Assembly: GCA_965238305.1 (NCBI GenBank)
Contig: CBDEHK010000001.1
Span: forward strand, 434,001-498,000
Direction of reading: 5' to 3'
Source of the DNA: CBDCGJ01 sp965238305
Lineage (GTDB): Bacteria; Pseudomonadota; Alphaproteobacteria; GCA-2731375
DNA length: 64,000 bases
Within the stretch, counting starts at the first letter, position 1, and each line of letters starts with the position of its first letter. Both the position numbers and the translations under genes were made by a program. This document shows, piece by piece, positions 25,878 to 35,414 of this stretch. Below the pieces are notes generated by a model. The model made no database searches. It saw only the letters and a program-made list of their open reading frames with translations, and was not told where the DNA came from.

Positions 25878-26891
25878 TCAGCCTGATTTGCCTGCCACGC
25901 CAGCTTCGGCGAAAGTCGCCATGCCATTGTAGGTCGCAATTGCCGCCCGCAGGATCGCGACTGCAACAACCGCGCCAGAGCCTTCACCCAGGCGCATATC
26001 CAGATCAAGCAATGGCTGCTTCGCCAGTTTTTCGAGCAGGCGTCGATGACCGGGCTCCACCGAACAATGCGCGGCAGCGCAGTGATCCAGAAATGTCGGG
26101 TTAACTTGATGGAACGGGGCCAATGCCGCGGTCGCGACAAATCCATCCATCAAAACCGGAATTCGATGCTGCCGCGCGGCGAGGACAGCCCCGGCTATTG
26201 CCGCCAGCTCCCGCCCACCCAAACGACGCGCTATTTCCAACGGATCGTGAAGATGCTCATGGTGGAATTGGACGGCGGTTGAAATTACGTCGCTTTTGCG
26301 CTTCAGGCCGGCATCGTCCACCCCGGTGCCTCGGCCCACCCAATCCGCCGCGTCACCGCCATAAAGCGCGTGGCAGATCGCCGCTGCAACCGTGGTATTG
26401 CCGATACCCATTTCGCCGATGCAAAGCAGATTTGCGTGCGGATCGACCTTTTCCACTCCCGTTCGAACGGCGCTCAGAAAATCCGGCCAATCCATCGCCG
26501 CGGCGGCGCAGAAATCCCTGGTCGGGCGATCCAAATCCAGCGCACAAACCTCCAGCTCTGCATTGTTCAATGTACAAAGCTGATTAATCGCGGCACCACC
26601 ATGGGAGAAATTAGCCACCATCTGTTCCGTAACTTCTGCCGGAAAAGCGGAAACGCCGCGCGCCACGACCCCGTGATTGCCGGCAAAAACGAGCGTTTGC
26701 ACTTTCGCCAAAATTGGTTCTGTCGTCGCTTGCCAACCGGCTAGCCAAATCGCCAGTTCCTCCAACCGACCAAGTGCACCTGGCGGCTTTGTCAACTGAT
26801 CATTGCGCGCCTGCGCCGACGCTCGGGACGCCGGGTCAGATTGCGATAAATCGGTAAGCAATGACCTGAGTTGGTCGGCATCAATTGGCAT
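25878..26891 (-). CDS. cobT: Nicotinate-nucleotide--dimethylbenzimidazole phosphoribosyltransferase
   Basis: A 337-residue cytosolic enzyme that makes alpha-ribazole phosphate for the lower ligand of B12. TKPPGALGRLEELA near residue 33 and VFAGNHGV are family hallmarks; GEMGIGNTT (about 164-172) and the C-terminal glutamate region LGEGSGA complete the pattern. The ATG at 26891 is used; the longer frame overlaps the divergent cobS region. It faces cobS across 90 bases, and the two products act in sequence in nucleotide-loop assembly. Confidence 0.93.
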   Translation of the reverse strand: MPIDADQLRSLLTDLSQSDPASRASAQARNDQLTKPPGALGRLEELAIWLAGWQATTEPILAKVQTLVFAGNHGVVARGVSAFPAEVTEQMVANFSHGGAAINQLCTLNNAELEVCALDLDRPTRDFCAAAAMDWPDFLSAVRTGVEKVDPHANLLCIGEMGIGNTTVAAAICHALYGGDAADWVGRGTGVDDAGLKRKSDVISTAVQFHHEHLHDPLEIARRLGGRELAAIAGAVLAARQHRIPVLMDGFVATAALAPFHQVNPTFLDHCAAAHCSVEPGHRRLLEKLAKQPLLDLDMRLGEGSGAVVAVAILRAAIATYNGMATFAEAGVAGKSG

Positions 26892-26981
26892 AGAGTGGAA
26901 TCCGGATTTATTATATGAAAAAGGATGGTATCGTCGAAAAATTCGCCGCAATCATCGGCGTTGCAACAGGGTAGGTCAAGC

Positions 26982-27728
26982 ATGATCGGGAGTTATTGGC
27001 GGCAATTTCTGCTGGCGCTGGGGTTTCTAACCCGTCTTCCAGTTAGGCCACCCGATGGCGACTGGCAGGGGCGTTTGGCGGACGCCGCCTGGAGCTTCCC
27101 CCTGGTTGGAATGGTGGTTGGATTTGTCGGCGGATTAACTTTCCTGGCGGCCAGTATATTAGGATTGCCGGCTTTCGTCGCGGCAATTGTCGCAGTCTCC
27201 GCCCAGGTGGTTTTGATCGGCGCGCTGCATGAAGACGGCCTAAGCGATGCTGCCGACGGCTTCGGCGGCGGACAGGATAAAGAACAAAAATTGTCGATCA
27301 TGCGCGATAGCCGGATTGGCGCTTACGGTGTTATCGCCCTGGTATTGATGCTGCTGGCGCGGGTTGGCAGCGTTGCTGATATCACCCAGGTCATGTCAGC
27401 CTTGATCTGCGCCGGTGTTTTATCCCGTGCCATGATGGCGGCGGCATTGGCATGGTTGCCGCCGGCGCGCCCGGACGGACTGGGTTTCATCGCCGGCCGT
27501 GCCCAAAGTTCGACCTATGCGGCGATCGCCATCGCTTTCATTGTGCTGATTTTGCTGTCGGGATTTCTGAACGCAGTTCTGTTCCTGGTGATTGGCGGCC
27601 TTGTGCTTGGCGCCGTATGTTGGTTGGCGAAACGGCAGATTGGTGGGCAGACCGGAGATGTTCTTGGCAGTTGCCAACAGCTGGTGGAGATCGCCACCCT
27701 ATTCACCTGGCTTGCGTTGCAGTCTTAA
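26982..27728 (+). CDS. cobS: Adenosylcobinamide-GDP ribazoletransferase (cobalamin synthase)
   Basis: A 248-residue inner-membrane enzyme that joins adenosylcobinamide-GDP to alpha-ribazole, the last step of B12 assembly. FLTRLPVRPP at the N-terminus, HEDGLSDAADGFGGG (about residues 74-88) with the acidic metal-binding residues, and MRDSRIGAYG are diagnostic. About six hydrophobic segments follow. The ATG at 26982 follows GTAGG; the upstream in-frame start lies in the cobT leader. The 3' end overlaps cobB by four bases, tail to tail. Confidence 0.93.
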   Translation: MIGSYWRQFLLALGFLTRLPVRPPDGDWQGRLADAAWSFPLVGMVVGFVGGLTFLAASILGLPAFVAAIVAVSAQVVLIGALHEDGLSDAADGFGGGQDKEQKLSIMRDSRIGAYGVIALVLMLLARVGSVADITQVMSALICAGVLSRAMMAAALAWLPPARPDGLGFIAGRAQSSTYAAIAIAFIVLILLSGFLNAVLFLVIGGLVLGAVCWLAKRQIGGQTGDVLGSCQQLVEIATLFTWLALQS

Positions 27729-29029
27729 ACCCGATCAATCAGATGCATGAAGGAGCCCATAACCCGGCCGCGTCGTTGACCGGCCGGGCCAAGGTTTTCA
27801 TCGAAACCATCGCGGGCCCAGAACAAGGGGGCATCATCGCCTTGTTCGATGATGCTGGCATAGTGAAATTCGTGACCCCGCATGGCTTCAATATTGTCGA
27901 ACATTTCCGGCGCCGCCACCTTCAGCTTGCGATATCCCAGATGCAATTTTCGTTTGGCGAATGACGTCGTGAGCGAGAGCAATCCGATCATCTCATGACC
28001 TGCACCTTCGCCATCAATCAACCGATCGCCCAGAACCATATAGCCGCCACATTCGCCAAACACTTTGGCGCCTGCCGCGGCCAATTCGCGGACCCCTTGT
28101 TTGAAGTTTTCCGCCGTTGCCAGTTGCCCGGCATAAAGTTCCGGATAGCCGCCCGGCAAATAGACCGCGTCCGCCGCCGCTATCGGGGCTTCATCCGCAA
28201 GCGGAGAGAAAAAACACAGTTCAGCGCCGGCGCTTCGCCATTCTGCCAATAAATGCGGGTACGAAAAGGCAAATGCAACGTCACGGGCAACGGCAATCCT
28301 TTGGCCAAGTGGCGGAATACCGTCGGATCCGGTGGCGGTTGTTTCGATACTCAATTCCTTCATCGCGGTGGACAATAGCTGCAGATCCAAATATTTGCTG
28401 AGCCACTGCGCCGCCTTGTCGAGCACGAGGTCTAGACCTTCTTGTTCATAGGCTTGCACCAGGCCAAGATGCCGGCTTGAAAGGCGAAGTTCCGGTTGCA
28501 TCGGCGGGCAGCCCAGAATTGGCACGTCGATATCTTCGCAGGCCCTTCGAATGATCCGTTCATGGCGCGGACTGGAAATGCCATTAATGATCACGCCAGC
28601 AAACCTAATATCCGGGCGAAAGTGCAAAAACCCGCTAATCGACGCGGCCAACGAGGCGCCCTGGCCTTGGGCGTTGGCGATCAGAATAATCGGTAAACCC
28701 AACTGAACGGCAACATCCGCGGTGCTGCCGGCGCCATCGACGGTGCCATCGAACAGACCCATGACACCTTCAACAATGATATAGTCGGGCGTCGGCGCGA
28801 TATCGTTCATAACCCCAGCCACAGTCGCGGCGCGCATCGCCCAAAGGTCGAGATTGGCGCAATCCCGCCCGCTGGCGATGCGATGAAAACCGGGATCGAT
28901 ATAATCCGGCCCGACCTTGAGACCACGCGCCGTGTGACCTTGCTGCCTCAACAAGCGCAGCAATGCCGCGACGATCAAGGTCTTGCCGGCATTCGTCCCT
29001 AAGGCCGAAAATATTATGCCCTTGCTCAT
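27725..29029 (-). CDS. cobB: Cobyrinate / hydrogenobyrinate a,c-diamide synthase
   Basis: A 434-residue ATP- and glutamine-dependent amidase. The N-terminal half is a MinD-like ATPase with LGTNAGKTLI as the P-loop, and the C-terminal half is a class I glutamine amidotransferase with the nucleophile Cys in FGECGGYMVLG and a late His in HEFHYA. It amidates the a and c side chains of the corrin ring before late cobalt insertion by CobN in the aerobic route. The gene is divergent from cbiD across 99 bases. Confidence 0.92.
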   Translation of the reverse strand: MSKGIIFSALGTNAGKTLIVAALLRLLRQQGHTARGLKVGPDYIDPGFHRIASGRDCANLDLWAMRAATVAGVMNDIAPTPDYIIVEGVMGLFDGTVDGAGSTADVAVQLGLPIILIANAQGQGASLAASISGFLHFRPDIRFAGVIINGISSPRHERIIRRACEDIDVPILGCPPMQPELRLSSRHLGLVQAYEQEGLDLVLDKAAQWLSKYLDLQLLSTAMKELSIETTATGSDGIPPLGQRIAVARDVAFAFSYPHLLAEWRSAGAELCFFSPLADEAPIAAADAVYLPGGYPELYAGQLATAENFKQGVRELAAAGAKVFGECGGYMVLGDRLIDGEGAGHEMIGLLSLTTSFAKRKLHLGYRKLKVAAPEMFDNIEAMRGHEFHYASIIEQGDDAPLFWARDGFDENLGPAGQRRGRVMGSFMHLIDRV

Positions 29030-29128
29030 GACTACGGGTTATTCTTTCGTCGCATTATTATCGCTCGTCAGGGGCAAAATATTGGCCTTCAATTGACTGG
29101 ATTAGAGTAATCTTTAAGTTGTCTATTT

Positions 29129-30244
29129 ATGGACCGTGGTGAGCGGAAGGACAAGCAGCAGGTGGCGCGACAGGATAAACCATTACGGCGAGGATGGACG
29201 ACGGGCGCCTGTGCGGCGGCGGCGGCCAAAGCCGCCTATTCGGCGCTGCTTTGCGGTGATTTTCCTGACCCGGTGCCGATAAATCTGCCAGGCGGCAAGA
29301 CGACAAGTTTTAGTCTGTCGAAAGAGGCGCTTTACGAAAATCGGGCGATGGCGGCAATTGTGAAAGATGCCGGTGACGATCCGGACGTCACCCATGGCGC
29401 CTTGATAATTGTCGCGGTGTCGCCCGGCAAGCCGGGCAGCGGCCTCTGTTATGTCGCTGGCGAAGGCGTCGGGACAGTTACCCGACCGGGTTTGTCCCTT
29501 TCGGTCGGGGAGCCGGCGATCAACCCAGCACCACGGCAAATGATCCGTGACGAGCTGATCCAGTTGGCCGAGCGGTATGCGGTCGAATTGGATGTTGTGG
29601 TCGAAATTTCCGTCCCCGATGGCGAGAAACTGGCAGAAAAGACCATGAACGGTCGTCTCGGGATTATCGGCGGTATATCCATTCTTGGCACTACCGGGAT
29701 TGTCGTCCCCTATTCCTGCTCCGCCTGGATCGCCTCGATCCATCAGGCGGTGGATGTTGCCCGCGCCGAAGGCACCCGCCATATGGGCGCCTCGACCGGC
29801 AATACGTCGGAAAAAGCTTTGGCCCGGGCGACCGGTTTGGCGAAAAATGAGCTCATTGAAATGGGTGACTTTGCCGGTGGATTGCTGAAGTATCTACGCC
29901 GCAACCCCCTAGATCGCCTGACCATTGCCGGCGGGTTCGCGAAGATGACGAAACTAGCGGCGGGCCATATGGATCTACATTCCGCCAGAAGCAGCGTCGA
30001 TTTTCAGCAACTGAAAGGCCTGTTGGGTGAATTGAAAGCGCCTGAAGAATTGGTGGCAGCTTGCGATCGGGCCAATACGGCGGCGGAAATACTCGATCTT
30101 GCCCGCCAGGCTGAAATCCCTTTAGCGGATCTGGTGGCGATGCGTGCCCAGGCGATTGCGCAGGATATTTGCGACCGAAGATCGAAGATCGACATTCTGG
30201 TCACGGATCGTGCCGGCAATATCGTTGGTTCAGCGCATGACTGA
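29129..30244 (+). CDS. cbiD: Cobalt-precorrin-5B (C1)-methyltransferase CbiD
   Basis: A 371-residue cytosolic methyltransferase that acts at C-1 of the contracted corrin ring. LRRGWTTGACAAAAAKAA (about residues 19-36) is the CbiD signature, followed by VKDAGDDPDVTHGA and GEGVGTVTRPGL. CbiD belongs to the anaerobic, cobalt-early route; the aerobic counterpart CobF is not in the window. The gene overlaps cobK by eight bases, so the two are coupled. It is divergent from cobB. Confidence 0.93.
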   Translation: MDRGERKDKQQVARQDKPLRRGWTTGACAAAAAKAAYSALLCGDFPDPVPINLPGGKTTSFSLSKEALYENRAMAAIVKDAGDDPDVTHGALIIVAVSPGKPGSGLCYVAGEGVGTVTRPGLSLSVGEPAINPAPRQMIRDELIQLAERYAVELDVVVEISVPDGEKLAEKTMNGRLGIIGGISILGTTGIVVPYSCSAWIASIHQAVDVARAEGTRHMGASTGNTSEKALARATGLAKNELIEMGDFAGGLLKYLRRNPLDRLTIAGGFAKMTKLAAGHMDLHSARSSVDFQQLKGLLGELKAPEELVAACDRANTAAEILDLARQAEIPLADLVAMRAQAIAQDICDRRSKIDILVTDRAGNIVGSAHD

Positions 30245-30989
30245 AAATCGCCGCCGGGTTCTATTGCTTGGCGGCACGGCGGACGCCCGGGCAATTGCAA
30301 AGCGGCTCAAGAATGGGGTGTCGGTGGATGTCATTTATTCCCTCGCCGGGCGAACAAAAGCACCGATTCTACCGGATCTGGAAAGCCGCAGCGGCGGTTT
30401 CGGCGGTAGCGCCGGACTGGCATCCTATTTGACAAGCCATGCGATCGATTTCGTGATCGATGCCACCCATCCCTTCGCGATCCAAATGAGCACGAATGCA
30501 AAAAAGGCCTGCGATCAGGTAGATATCCCGCTTTTACGGTTCGATCGGCCGGCCTGGCTCGCTACTGCCGAAGATACCTGGACACATGTCGAAACTATCG
30601 CGGCGGCGGCACAGGCGGCGCCTGAACTTGGTCGCCGAATTTTGCTGACAACTGGTCGCCAGGAGCTTTCCCCGTTCTTAAAGCAGACAGTCTGTTGGTG
30701 GTTGGTCAGAGTGGTTGAAGCAAATGCGGATCTTCCAGCCTTGAACAATGGCAATTATGTTTTTGGTCGCGGTCCGTTCGACAAGGAGGCGGAACTGACG
30801 CTTTTGAAAAATCATCAAATCGACTTGGTGATTTCAAAAAACAGCGGCGGGCTTTCGACCTACGGAAAAATCGCCGCCGCCCGGGAACTGAATTTACCGG
30901 TAATCATGATAGACCGGCCCGCCCAGCCGCTCACAAGCACGGCCAAAACCTATGACGAGGTGGTTAATTGGTTGGTGGATCACCCGTGA
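30237..30989 (+). CDS. cobK: Precorrin-6A / cobalt-precorrin-6A reductase
   Basis: A 250-residue NADPH-dependent reductase of the corrin ring. The Rossmann-like start RVLLLGGTADARAIAKRL and the middle motif DATHPFAIQMSTNA are standard for CobK/CbiJ, as is SKNSGG with nearby residues in the last third. The ATG at 30237 lies inside the end of cbiD (eight-base overlap) and is preferred to the longer frame, which would read far into cbiD. The 3' end overlaps the end of cobM by 10 bases on the other strand. Confidence 0.92.
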   Translation: MTENRRRVLLLGGTADARAIAKRLKNGVSVDVIYSLAGRTKAPILPDLESRSGGFGGSAGLASYLTSHAIDFVIDATHPFAIQMSTNAKKACDQVDIPLLRFDRPAWLATAEDTWTHVETIAAAAQAAPELGRRILLTTGRQELSPFLKQTVCWWLVRVVEANADLPALNNGNYVFGRGPFDKEAELTLLKNHQIDLVISKNSGGLSTYGKIAAARELNLPVIMIDRPAQPLTSTAKTYDEVVNWLVDHP

Positions 30990-31735
30990 CGCAGGATATG
31001 TTGGTGATCGGGCGCGTAGAGCCGACTATCGCTGGCGTCATCACCACTTAGAACCTGGCCAACCAAGATCAGTGCAGTGCGGGTGATTTTCGCCTCTCGT
31101 ACTTTCTCCCGTATATCGCCCAAGGTGCCGCGCAGAATAACCTGATCCGGCCAACTGACCCGATAAACCACGGCGACGGGGCAGTCTTCGCCATAATGCG
31201 GCACCAAATCGCGACAGACCTGGCGTAAGTTTCGAACCGACAAATGGATCGCCAGGGTCGCTTTCGCGCAGGCCAGTTGCGCCAGTTCTTCACCGCTTGG
31301 CATCGCCGAGCTTTTCATTGATGTCCGGGTGAGGATGATGGTTTGGGCGATATCGGGCAATGTCAATTCGACCCCCAATGCCGCCGCGCTAGCAGCAAAT
31401 GCCGGAACCCCAGGGGTGATTGTATAATCGATCCCAAGCTCGCGAAGCCAGCGTATCTGTTCGCCAATGGCGCCATAAATCGATGGATCCCCGGAATGGA
31501 CACGCGCGACGTCTTGCCCGTTGTCGTGGGCGGTGACTATTTCCGCGATGATCTGGTCCAAGGTCATGGCCGCGCTATCAATGACCCGGGCCCCGGCGGG
31601 TGCAAATTCGATAACTTCCTTAGGCACCAGGCTGCCGGCATAAAGGCAAACGGGAGAAACCGCGATAAGATCGCGACCGCGGATGGTGATAAGATCGGCG
31701 GCGCCCGGCCCGGCGCCAATGAAATGTACGGTCAT
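30980..31735 (-). CDS. cobM: Precorrin-4 C(11)-methyltransferase
   Basis: A 251-residue SAM-dependent tetrapyrrole methyltransferase. VHFIGAGPGAADLITIRG at the N-terminus is the family P-loop-like motif, VCLYAGSLVPKEV and the central HSGDPSIYGAIGEQ are specific to CobM/CbiF. It methylates C-11 of precorrin-4 in the cytoplasm. The start overlaps the end of the cbiG-cobJ fusion by four bases, placing it last in a six-gene minus-strand run (cbiX, cobH, cobL, cobI, cbiG-cobJ, cobM). Confidence 0.93.
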   Translation of the reverse strand: MTVHFIGAGPGAADLITIRGRDLIAVSPVCLYAGSLVPKEVIEFAPAGARVIDSAAMTLDQIIAEIVTAHDNGQDVARVHSGDPSIYGAIGEQIRWLRELGIDYTITPGVPAFAASAAALGVELTLPDIAQTIILTRTSMKSSAMPSGEELAQLACAKATLAIHLSVRNLRQVCRDLVPHYGEDCPVAVVYRVSWPDQVILRGTLGDIREKVREAKITRTALILVGQVLSGDDASDSRLYAPDHQHILRHG

Positions 31736-33507
31736 TGCTCTTGTTTAACCTTATTGAGCGGGTATCCCCGCGGCGTATAAATAAACCGCTCCGGGCCTTT
31801 TTCAGCAGCCGCGGTCATGGTTGAACCGATGATCACGATGGATAACATATCAACATCGTCGACCTGCAGACCGGCCAACTGGGTCGTGGTGATACGTTCA
31901 TCATTTCGACCCAGATTGCGGGCGATCACAACTGGTGTCTGGGGCGGGCGATGGTCAAGCAGAATATCCCGGGCCTTGGCCAAAAGAACCCGACGCCGTT
32001 TCGAAACCGGGTTATAAAAAGCAATGACAAAATCACCGGCGGCGGCATTTTCAACCCGTTTTATGATGACATCTGTCGGGGTCAGCAAATCCGATAAGGA
32101 GATGGCGCAGAAGTCATGGCCTAACGGCGCCCCGATACGCGCTGACGCGGCCTGCATCGCTGAGATACCGGGGGCATTCACAATCTTTAGCCGGCGCCAA
32201 CTTGCCGGGCTGTCCGGATCGGCCAGCAATTCGTGGGCCAGTGATCCCATGGCAAAAATTCCAGCATCGCCGGAGGAAATGAGGGCGACATGTTGACCAG
32301 CCGCGGCCAGGCGTAAAGCCTCTCGGACCCGCGCTTCTTCTTCGCCAAGTTCATAGGCATGGCAGGTTTTGCCGTCGGTAAGGTCCGCAATAAGGTCAAG
32401 ATATAGGCCATAACCGACAATGATGGTTGCCGACCGGATCAGTTTGGTCGCTTCGCCAGTGCGCCAGTCGCTGGCCCCCGGGCCGATGCCGACGATGGAA
32501 AGTTGACCACGCGGTTGGCCGGCGCGCAAAACATCAATTGGGGTTTTCGCCGCCGCAATTGCGCAGGTCGCTCGTTTGCTTTTTCGCTTCTGTTGAACAA
32601 GCCGACCGGAAGCGCCAACAGCCGCCAGCGCGGCCGCTTCGGCGACCCCCGCTACCCCGACTTCCGACATCACGATGTCGGAGGGATTAAGCAAACGGTC
32701 ATGTTCTTTCGCCAGATCCTCGGTCGCGAAGAATCTAATCGGTTTGTCCAACGTCTGGGCGATTTCATGCAGGGCGGCCTCATCCGACTTGATGTCGATT
32801 GAGAAAAACCCGGCAACCGCATCGATGGTCAGGTTTGCCGCCGACAAGGTATCCGCGATTAATCTTTCTATTTCCGCCGCCGCCGTCCCGCGTTCGCAAC
32901 CAAGGCCAATGGCCAGGTTATGTGGATAATAGACCAGGTTTTTTGCGTCACCCGGCAGCGGTTTGTTGGTCACGTGGATCTGTAAATCCCCGCCGCCGCC
33001 GAACGGCAGTTTGCTTGTTTGCAGCCAATTCGCTTCGCCGTGTAGTTCGATCGTGGCGCCGGCCATCGCCGCCACCAAAAAGGCCTTCACATCGCCTGGA
33101 TTAGCAAGGGTCCAGCCGGCGGGCGGATCGTCCAAGGCGACATCGTACAACAGATCGCTGGCAGACGTTATTGCGGCGGATACCTGCAAGCCGTCCGCCA
33201 ATTGTTTTGCCAGGTCATTGGCGCCATGATGGCCACCAAGCAGCGGCACTACGACGCTGCCGTCGGGCGCGACCACAACCACCGGCGGATCGGTTGTTTT
33301 TCCCTGCAGTTCGGCAGCGAGCAGGCGAATAACAATGCCGGTTGCACAAATGGCGATCACCGATCGATCGGCTTTGAAGGCATTCAAAAGTTCCGCTTTG
33401 AAGTCGCCCGTTGCCGCCAGCTCCGCTTCCGGCAAGACCGTCCGCACCTGTTTCGCGACACCTTCGGTGCTTTTGTTCAGCGGTATGATAATTGGTATTA
33501 TCGTCAT
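31732..33507 (-). CDS. Fusion of CbiG-like cobalt-precorrin-5A hydrolase and precorrin-3B C17-methyltransferase CobJ
   Basis: A 591-residue two-part protein. Residues ~1-335 are CbiG: ICATGIVIRLLA and LLGGHHGANDLA in the N-terminal domain, then GLGCERGTAAAEIERLI in the C-terminal CobE/CbiG domain. Residues ~345-591 are the SAM methyltransferase CobJ/CbiH, with LSIVGIGPGASDWRT, SSGDAGIFAMG and FYNPVSKRR. CobJ methylates C-17 and drives ring contraction; CbiG opens the lactone and removes the C-20 fragment. Fusing the two brings consecutive steps together. A short Lys/Arg-rich linker lies between them. The gene is 3 bases from cobI and overlaps cobM by four. Confidence 0.92.
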   Translation of the reverse strand: MTIIPIIIPLNKSTEGVAKQVRTVLPEAELAATGDFKAELLNAFKADRSVIAICATGIVIRLLAAELQGKTTDPPVVVVAPDGSVVVPLLGGHHGANDLAKQLADGLQVSAAITSASDLLYDVALDDPPAGWTLANPGDVKAFLVAAMAGATIELHGEANWLQTSKLPFGGGGDLQIHVTNKPLPGDAKNLVYYPHNLAIGLGCERGTAAAEIERLIADTLSAANLTIDAVAGFFSIDIKSDEAALHEIAQTLDKPIRFFATEDLAKEHDRLLNPSDIVMSEVGVAGVAEAAALAAVGASGRLVQQKRKSKRATCAIAAAKTPIDVLRAGQPRGQLSIVGIGPGASDWRTGEATKLIRSATIIVGYGLYLDLIADLTDGKTCHAYELGEEEARVREALRLAAAGQHVALISSGDAGIFAMGSLAHELLADPDSPASWRRLKIVNAPGISAMQAASARIGAPLGHDFCAISLSDLLTPTDVIIKRVENAAAGDFVIAFYNPVSKRRRVLLAKARDILLDHRPPQTPVVIARNLGRNDERITTTQLAGLQVDDVDMLSIVIIGSTMTAAAEKGPERFIYTPRGYPLNKVKQEQ

Positions 33508-33510
33508 ATC

Positions 33511-34212
33511 TCAGCCAACCGGCTTGTCCATGCGCACAATAATCGTGGCGAAATAGGGTATCTTGGCGGGATCGACCTGCGACGCCTTGGCAACTTTCTG
33601 GCTTTGCATCGTTGCATATTCTACGCAATAGGCGTTATCCAGCAGGTCGAGCTCCCTAAGAAGGTCGATGACTTTTTCACCATGACGGCCAATTTTGATG
33701 ATCGCGGCGGCTTGGCAGTCCAACAGGCGCCGTCGCAAATCGGTTGGTGATAATCGCGCCGGCAGCACACAAAACACCTCGCTGCCGCTGACCAAAGGCA
33801 TTAAGGCAACATCGGCACTCGCATTGACGGAGTTCACGCCTGGGATTACTTCGGTTTTGAAGCGATCGCTCAAACGATTGAACAGATACATGAAGGAACC
33901 GTAAAAAAACGGGTCGCCTTCACAAAGCACCGCCACGTCTTCGCCGCTTTCAAGCATCGCGCCGATCTGGGTCGCCGCGGCATCATAGGCCGCATGATCC
34001 GGATGTTTGTCAGTGGTCATTGCCAGGTCGAAGACGATTTCTTTTTTGCTATCGTGCAGATAAGCGTCGGCAATGCGCCGGGCCAGAGGCTCCCCCTTAA
34101 TGGCCCTGGGATAAGCGATAACTTTGGTGCGTGCCAAAATTCGCGCCGCCTTCAAGGTCATCAATTCCGGATCACCAGGGCCAAGACCGACGCCATATAA
34201 TGTTCCGGTCAT
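33511..34212 (-). CDS. cobI: Precorrin-2 C(20)-methyltransferase
   Basis: A 233-residue SAM-dependent methyltransferase acting on C-20 of precorrin-2. TLYGVGLGPGDPELMTLKAARIL is the diagnostic N-terminus and CEGDPFFYGSFMYL (about residues 97-110) the second hallmark; VIPGVNSVNA follows. It opens the corrin-specific part of the pathway. It overlaps cobL by four bases and precedes the cbiG-cobJ fusion by three. The assignment is secure; whether the real substrate already carries cobalt cannot be read from sequence. Confidence 0.93.
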   Translation of the reverse strand: MTGTLYGVGLGPGDPELMTLKAARILARTKVIAYPRAIKGEPLARRIADAYLHDSKKEIVFDLAMTTDKHPDHAAYDAAATQIGAMLESGEDVAVLCEGDPFFYGSFMYLFNRLSDRFKTEVIPGVNSVNASADVALMPLVSGSEVFCVLPARLSPTDLRRRLLDCQAAAIIKIGRHGEKVIDLLRELDLLDNAYCVEYATMQSQKVAKASQVDPAKIPYFATIIVRMDKPVG

Positions 34213-35414
34213 GTCTTGATCCCACGATATTGCACCACCGGCCGCATTTGCTGCCAGGCATGAAAATTGCCCAGCGGTTGTAATTTCGCTACCGAATGAC
34301 GGCTTAGTTCGCCACCATGTCGGGAATGAAATTTCAGCAGCGCCGCTTCACCTTCTGTCGTAACTACATTGGCGAGCAATCGTCCGCCATTTGGAAGGGC
34401 GCGCCAACAGGCGGACAGGAGCTTTGCATCGGTAACGCCGCCGCCGATGAAAATCGCCTGTGGTTTTGCCAAACCCTTTAGGGCAGCAGGGGCTGTGCCG
34501 GTGATAATTTGCAGATTCGGAACGCCTAGATTTTGCGCATTTTCGGCGATCAACGTCGCCCGCGCGCTATTCTCCTCGATTGCGATCGCTTTGGCCGTCG
34601 ACTGCTGCAGCAGCCATTCGATGACGACGGAACCGCAACCGGCCCCGACATCCCACAACAATTCCCCCGGGCCCGGCGCCAGGGCGGCAATTGTCAGGGC
34701 ACGAATATCCTGTTTGGTGATTTGACCGTCATGGACAAAAGCCTCATCCGGCAGGCCGATGGTGTGCTGCGGATGTTGTTCTGTTGCGTCCCTAATGCAT
34801 TCGATCGCAATGGTATTAAAGTCTTTGGTACGGCGCCGCCAAGACTTCGACAAACCATCATAACGCTTCTCCGACGGTCCGCCCATATGTTCAAATACGG
34901 TCATGCGGCTAAGTCCATAACCGCTTTGCCGCAGCAGTCGGGCGACCTGTTTTGGGGTCGATCCATCGTCGCTTAAAATCAGCAAACGCGCATGATGCCG
35001 GATCGAGCGGCGCAACAGATCGAGCGGGCGGCCATGTAGGGTGATGGTCTCCACTTCCGCCAGCGGCCAGCCGAGGCGGGCGCAGGCCAACGTGAAAGCG
35101 GACAAGTTTGGCACGACGTGCACCGCTTCTTTGCCAAACTCCCGGCAAAGCGTGACACCGATGCCATAATGCATCGGATCGCCGGTGGCCAGCACACAGA
35201 CTTTCCGGCCGCGCATCTCGCGGATCAGCTGGACCGTATCTTTCAGCGGGCTTAGCCATTTAAGGCGCTGCCGGGGATCGTCTTTCAACATCGCCAGCTG
35301 GCGCTCGCCACCAATGAAAATATCTGCCTTGTCGATCAATGCCAAGGCTTCCGGCGTCAATTCAGCCAGCCCGTTTTCACCGACGCCGACGATGGCTAAC
35401 CAAGGTTTCGTCAT
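34209..35414 (-). CDS. cobL: Precorrin-6Y C5,15-methyltransferase (decarboxylating)
   Basis: A 401-residue fusion of CbiE (N-terminal ~200 residues, tetrapyrrole methyltransferase fold: IVGVGENGLAELTPEA, ATGDPMHYGIG) and CbiT (C-terminal Rossmann methyltransferase: LWDVGAGCGSVVIEWL, then IFIGGGV). It methylates C-5 and C-15 and decarboxylates the C-12 acetate. The gene overlaps both neighbours (cobI and cobH) by four bases, so the run is tightly coupled. Length and motif order match aerobic-type CobL. Confidence 0.93.
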   Translation of the reverse strand: MTKPWLAIVGVGENGLAELTPEALALIDKADIFIGGERQLAMLKDDPRQRLKWLSPLKDTVQLIREMRGRKVCVLATGDPMHYGIGVTLCREFGKEAVHVVPNLSAFTLACARLGWPLAEVETITLHGRPLDLLRRSIRHHARLLILSDDGSTPKQVARLLRQSGYGLSRMTVFEHMGGPSEKRYDGLSKSWRRRTKDFNTIAIECIRDATEQHPQHTIGLPDEAFVHDGQITKQDIRALTIAALAPGPGELLWDVGAGCGSVVIEWLLQQSTAKAIAIEENSARATLIAENAQNLGVPNLQIITGTAPAALKGLAKPQAIFIGGGVTDAKLLSACWRALPNGGRLLANVVTTEGEAALLKFHSRHGGELSRHSVAKLQPLGNFHAWQQMRPVVQYRGIKT

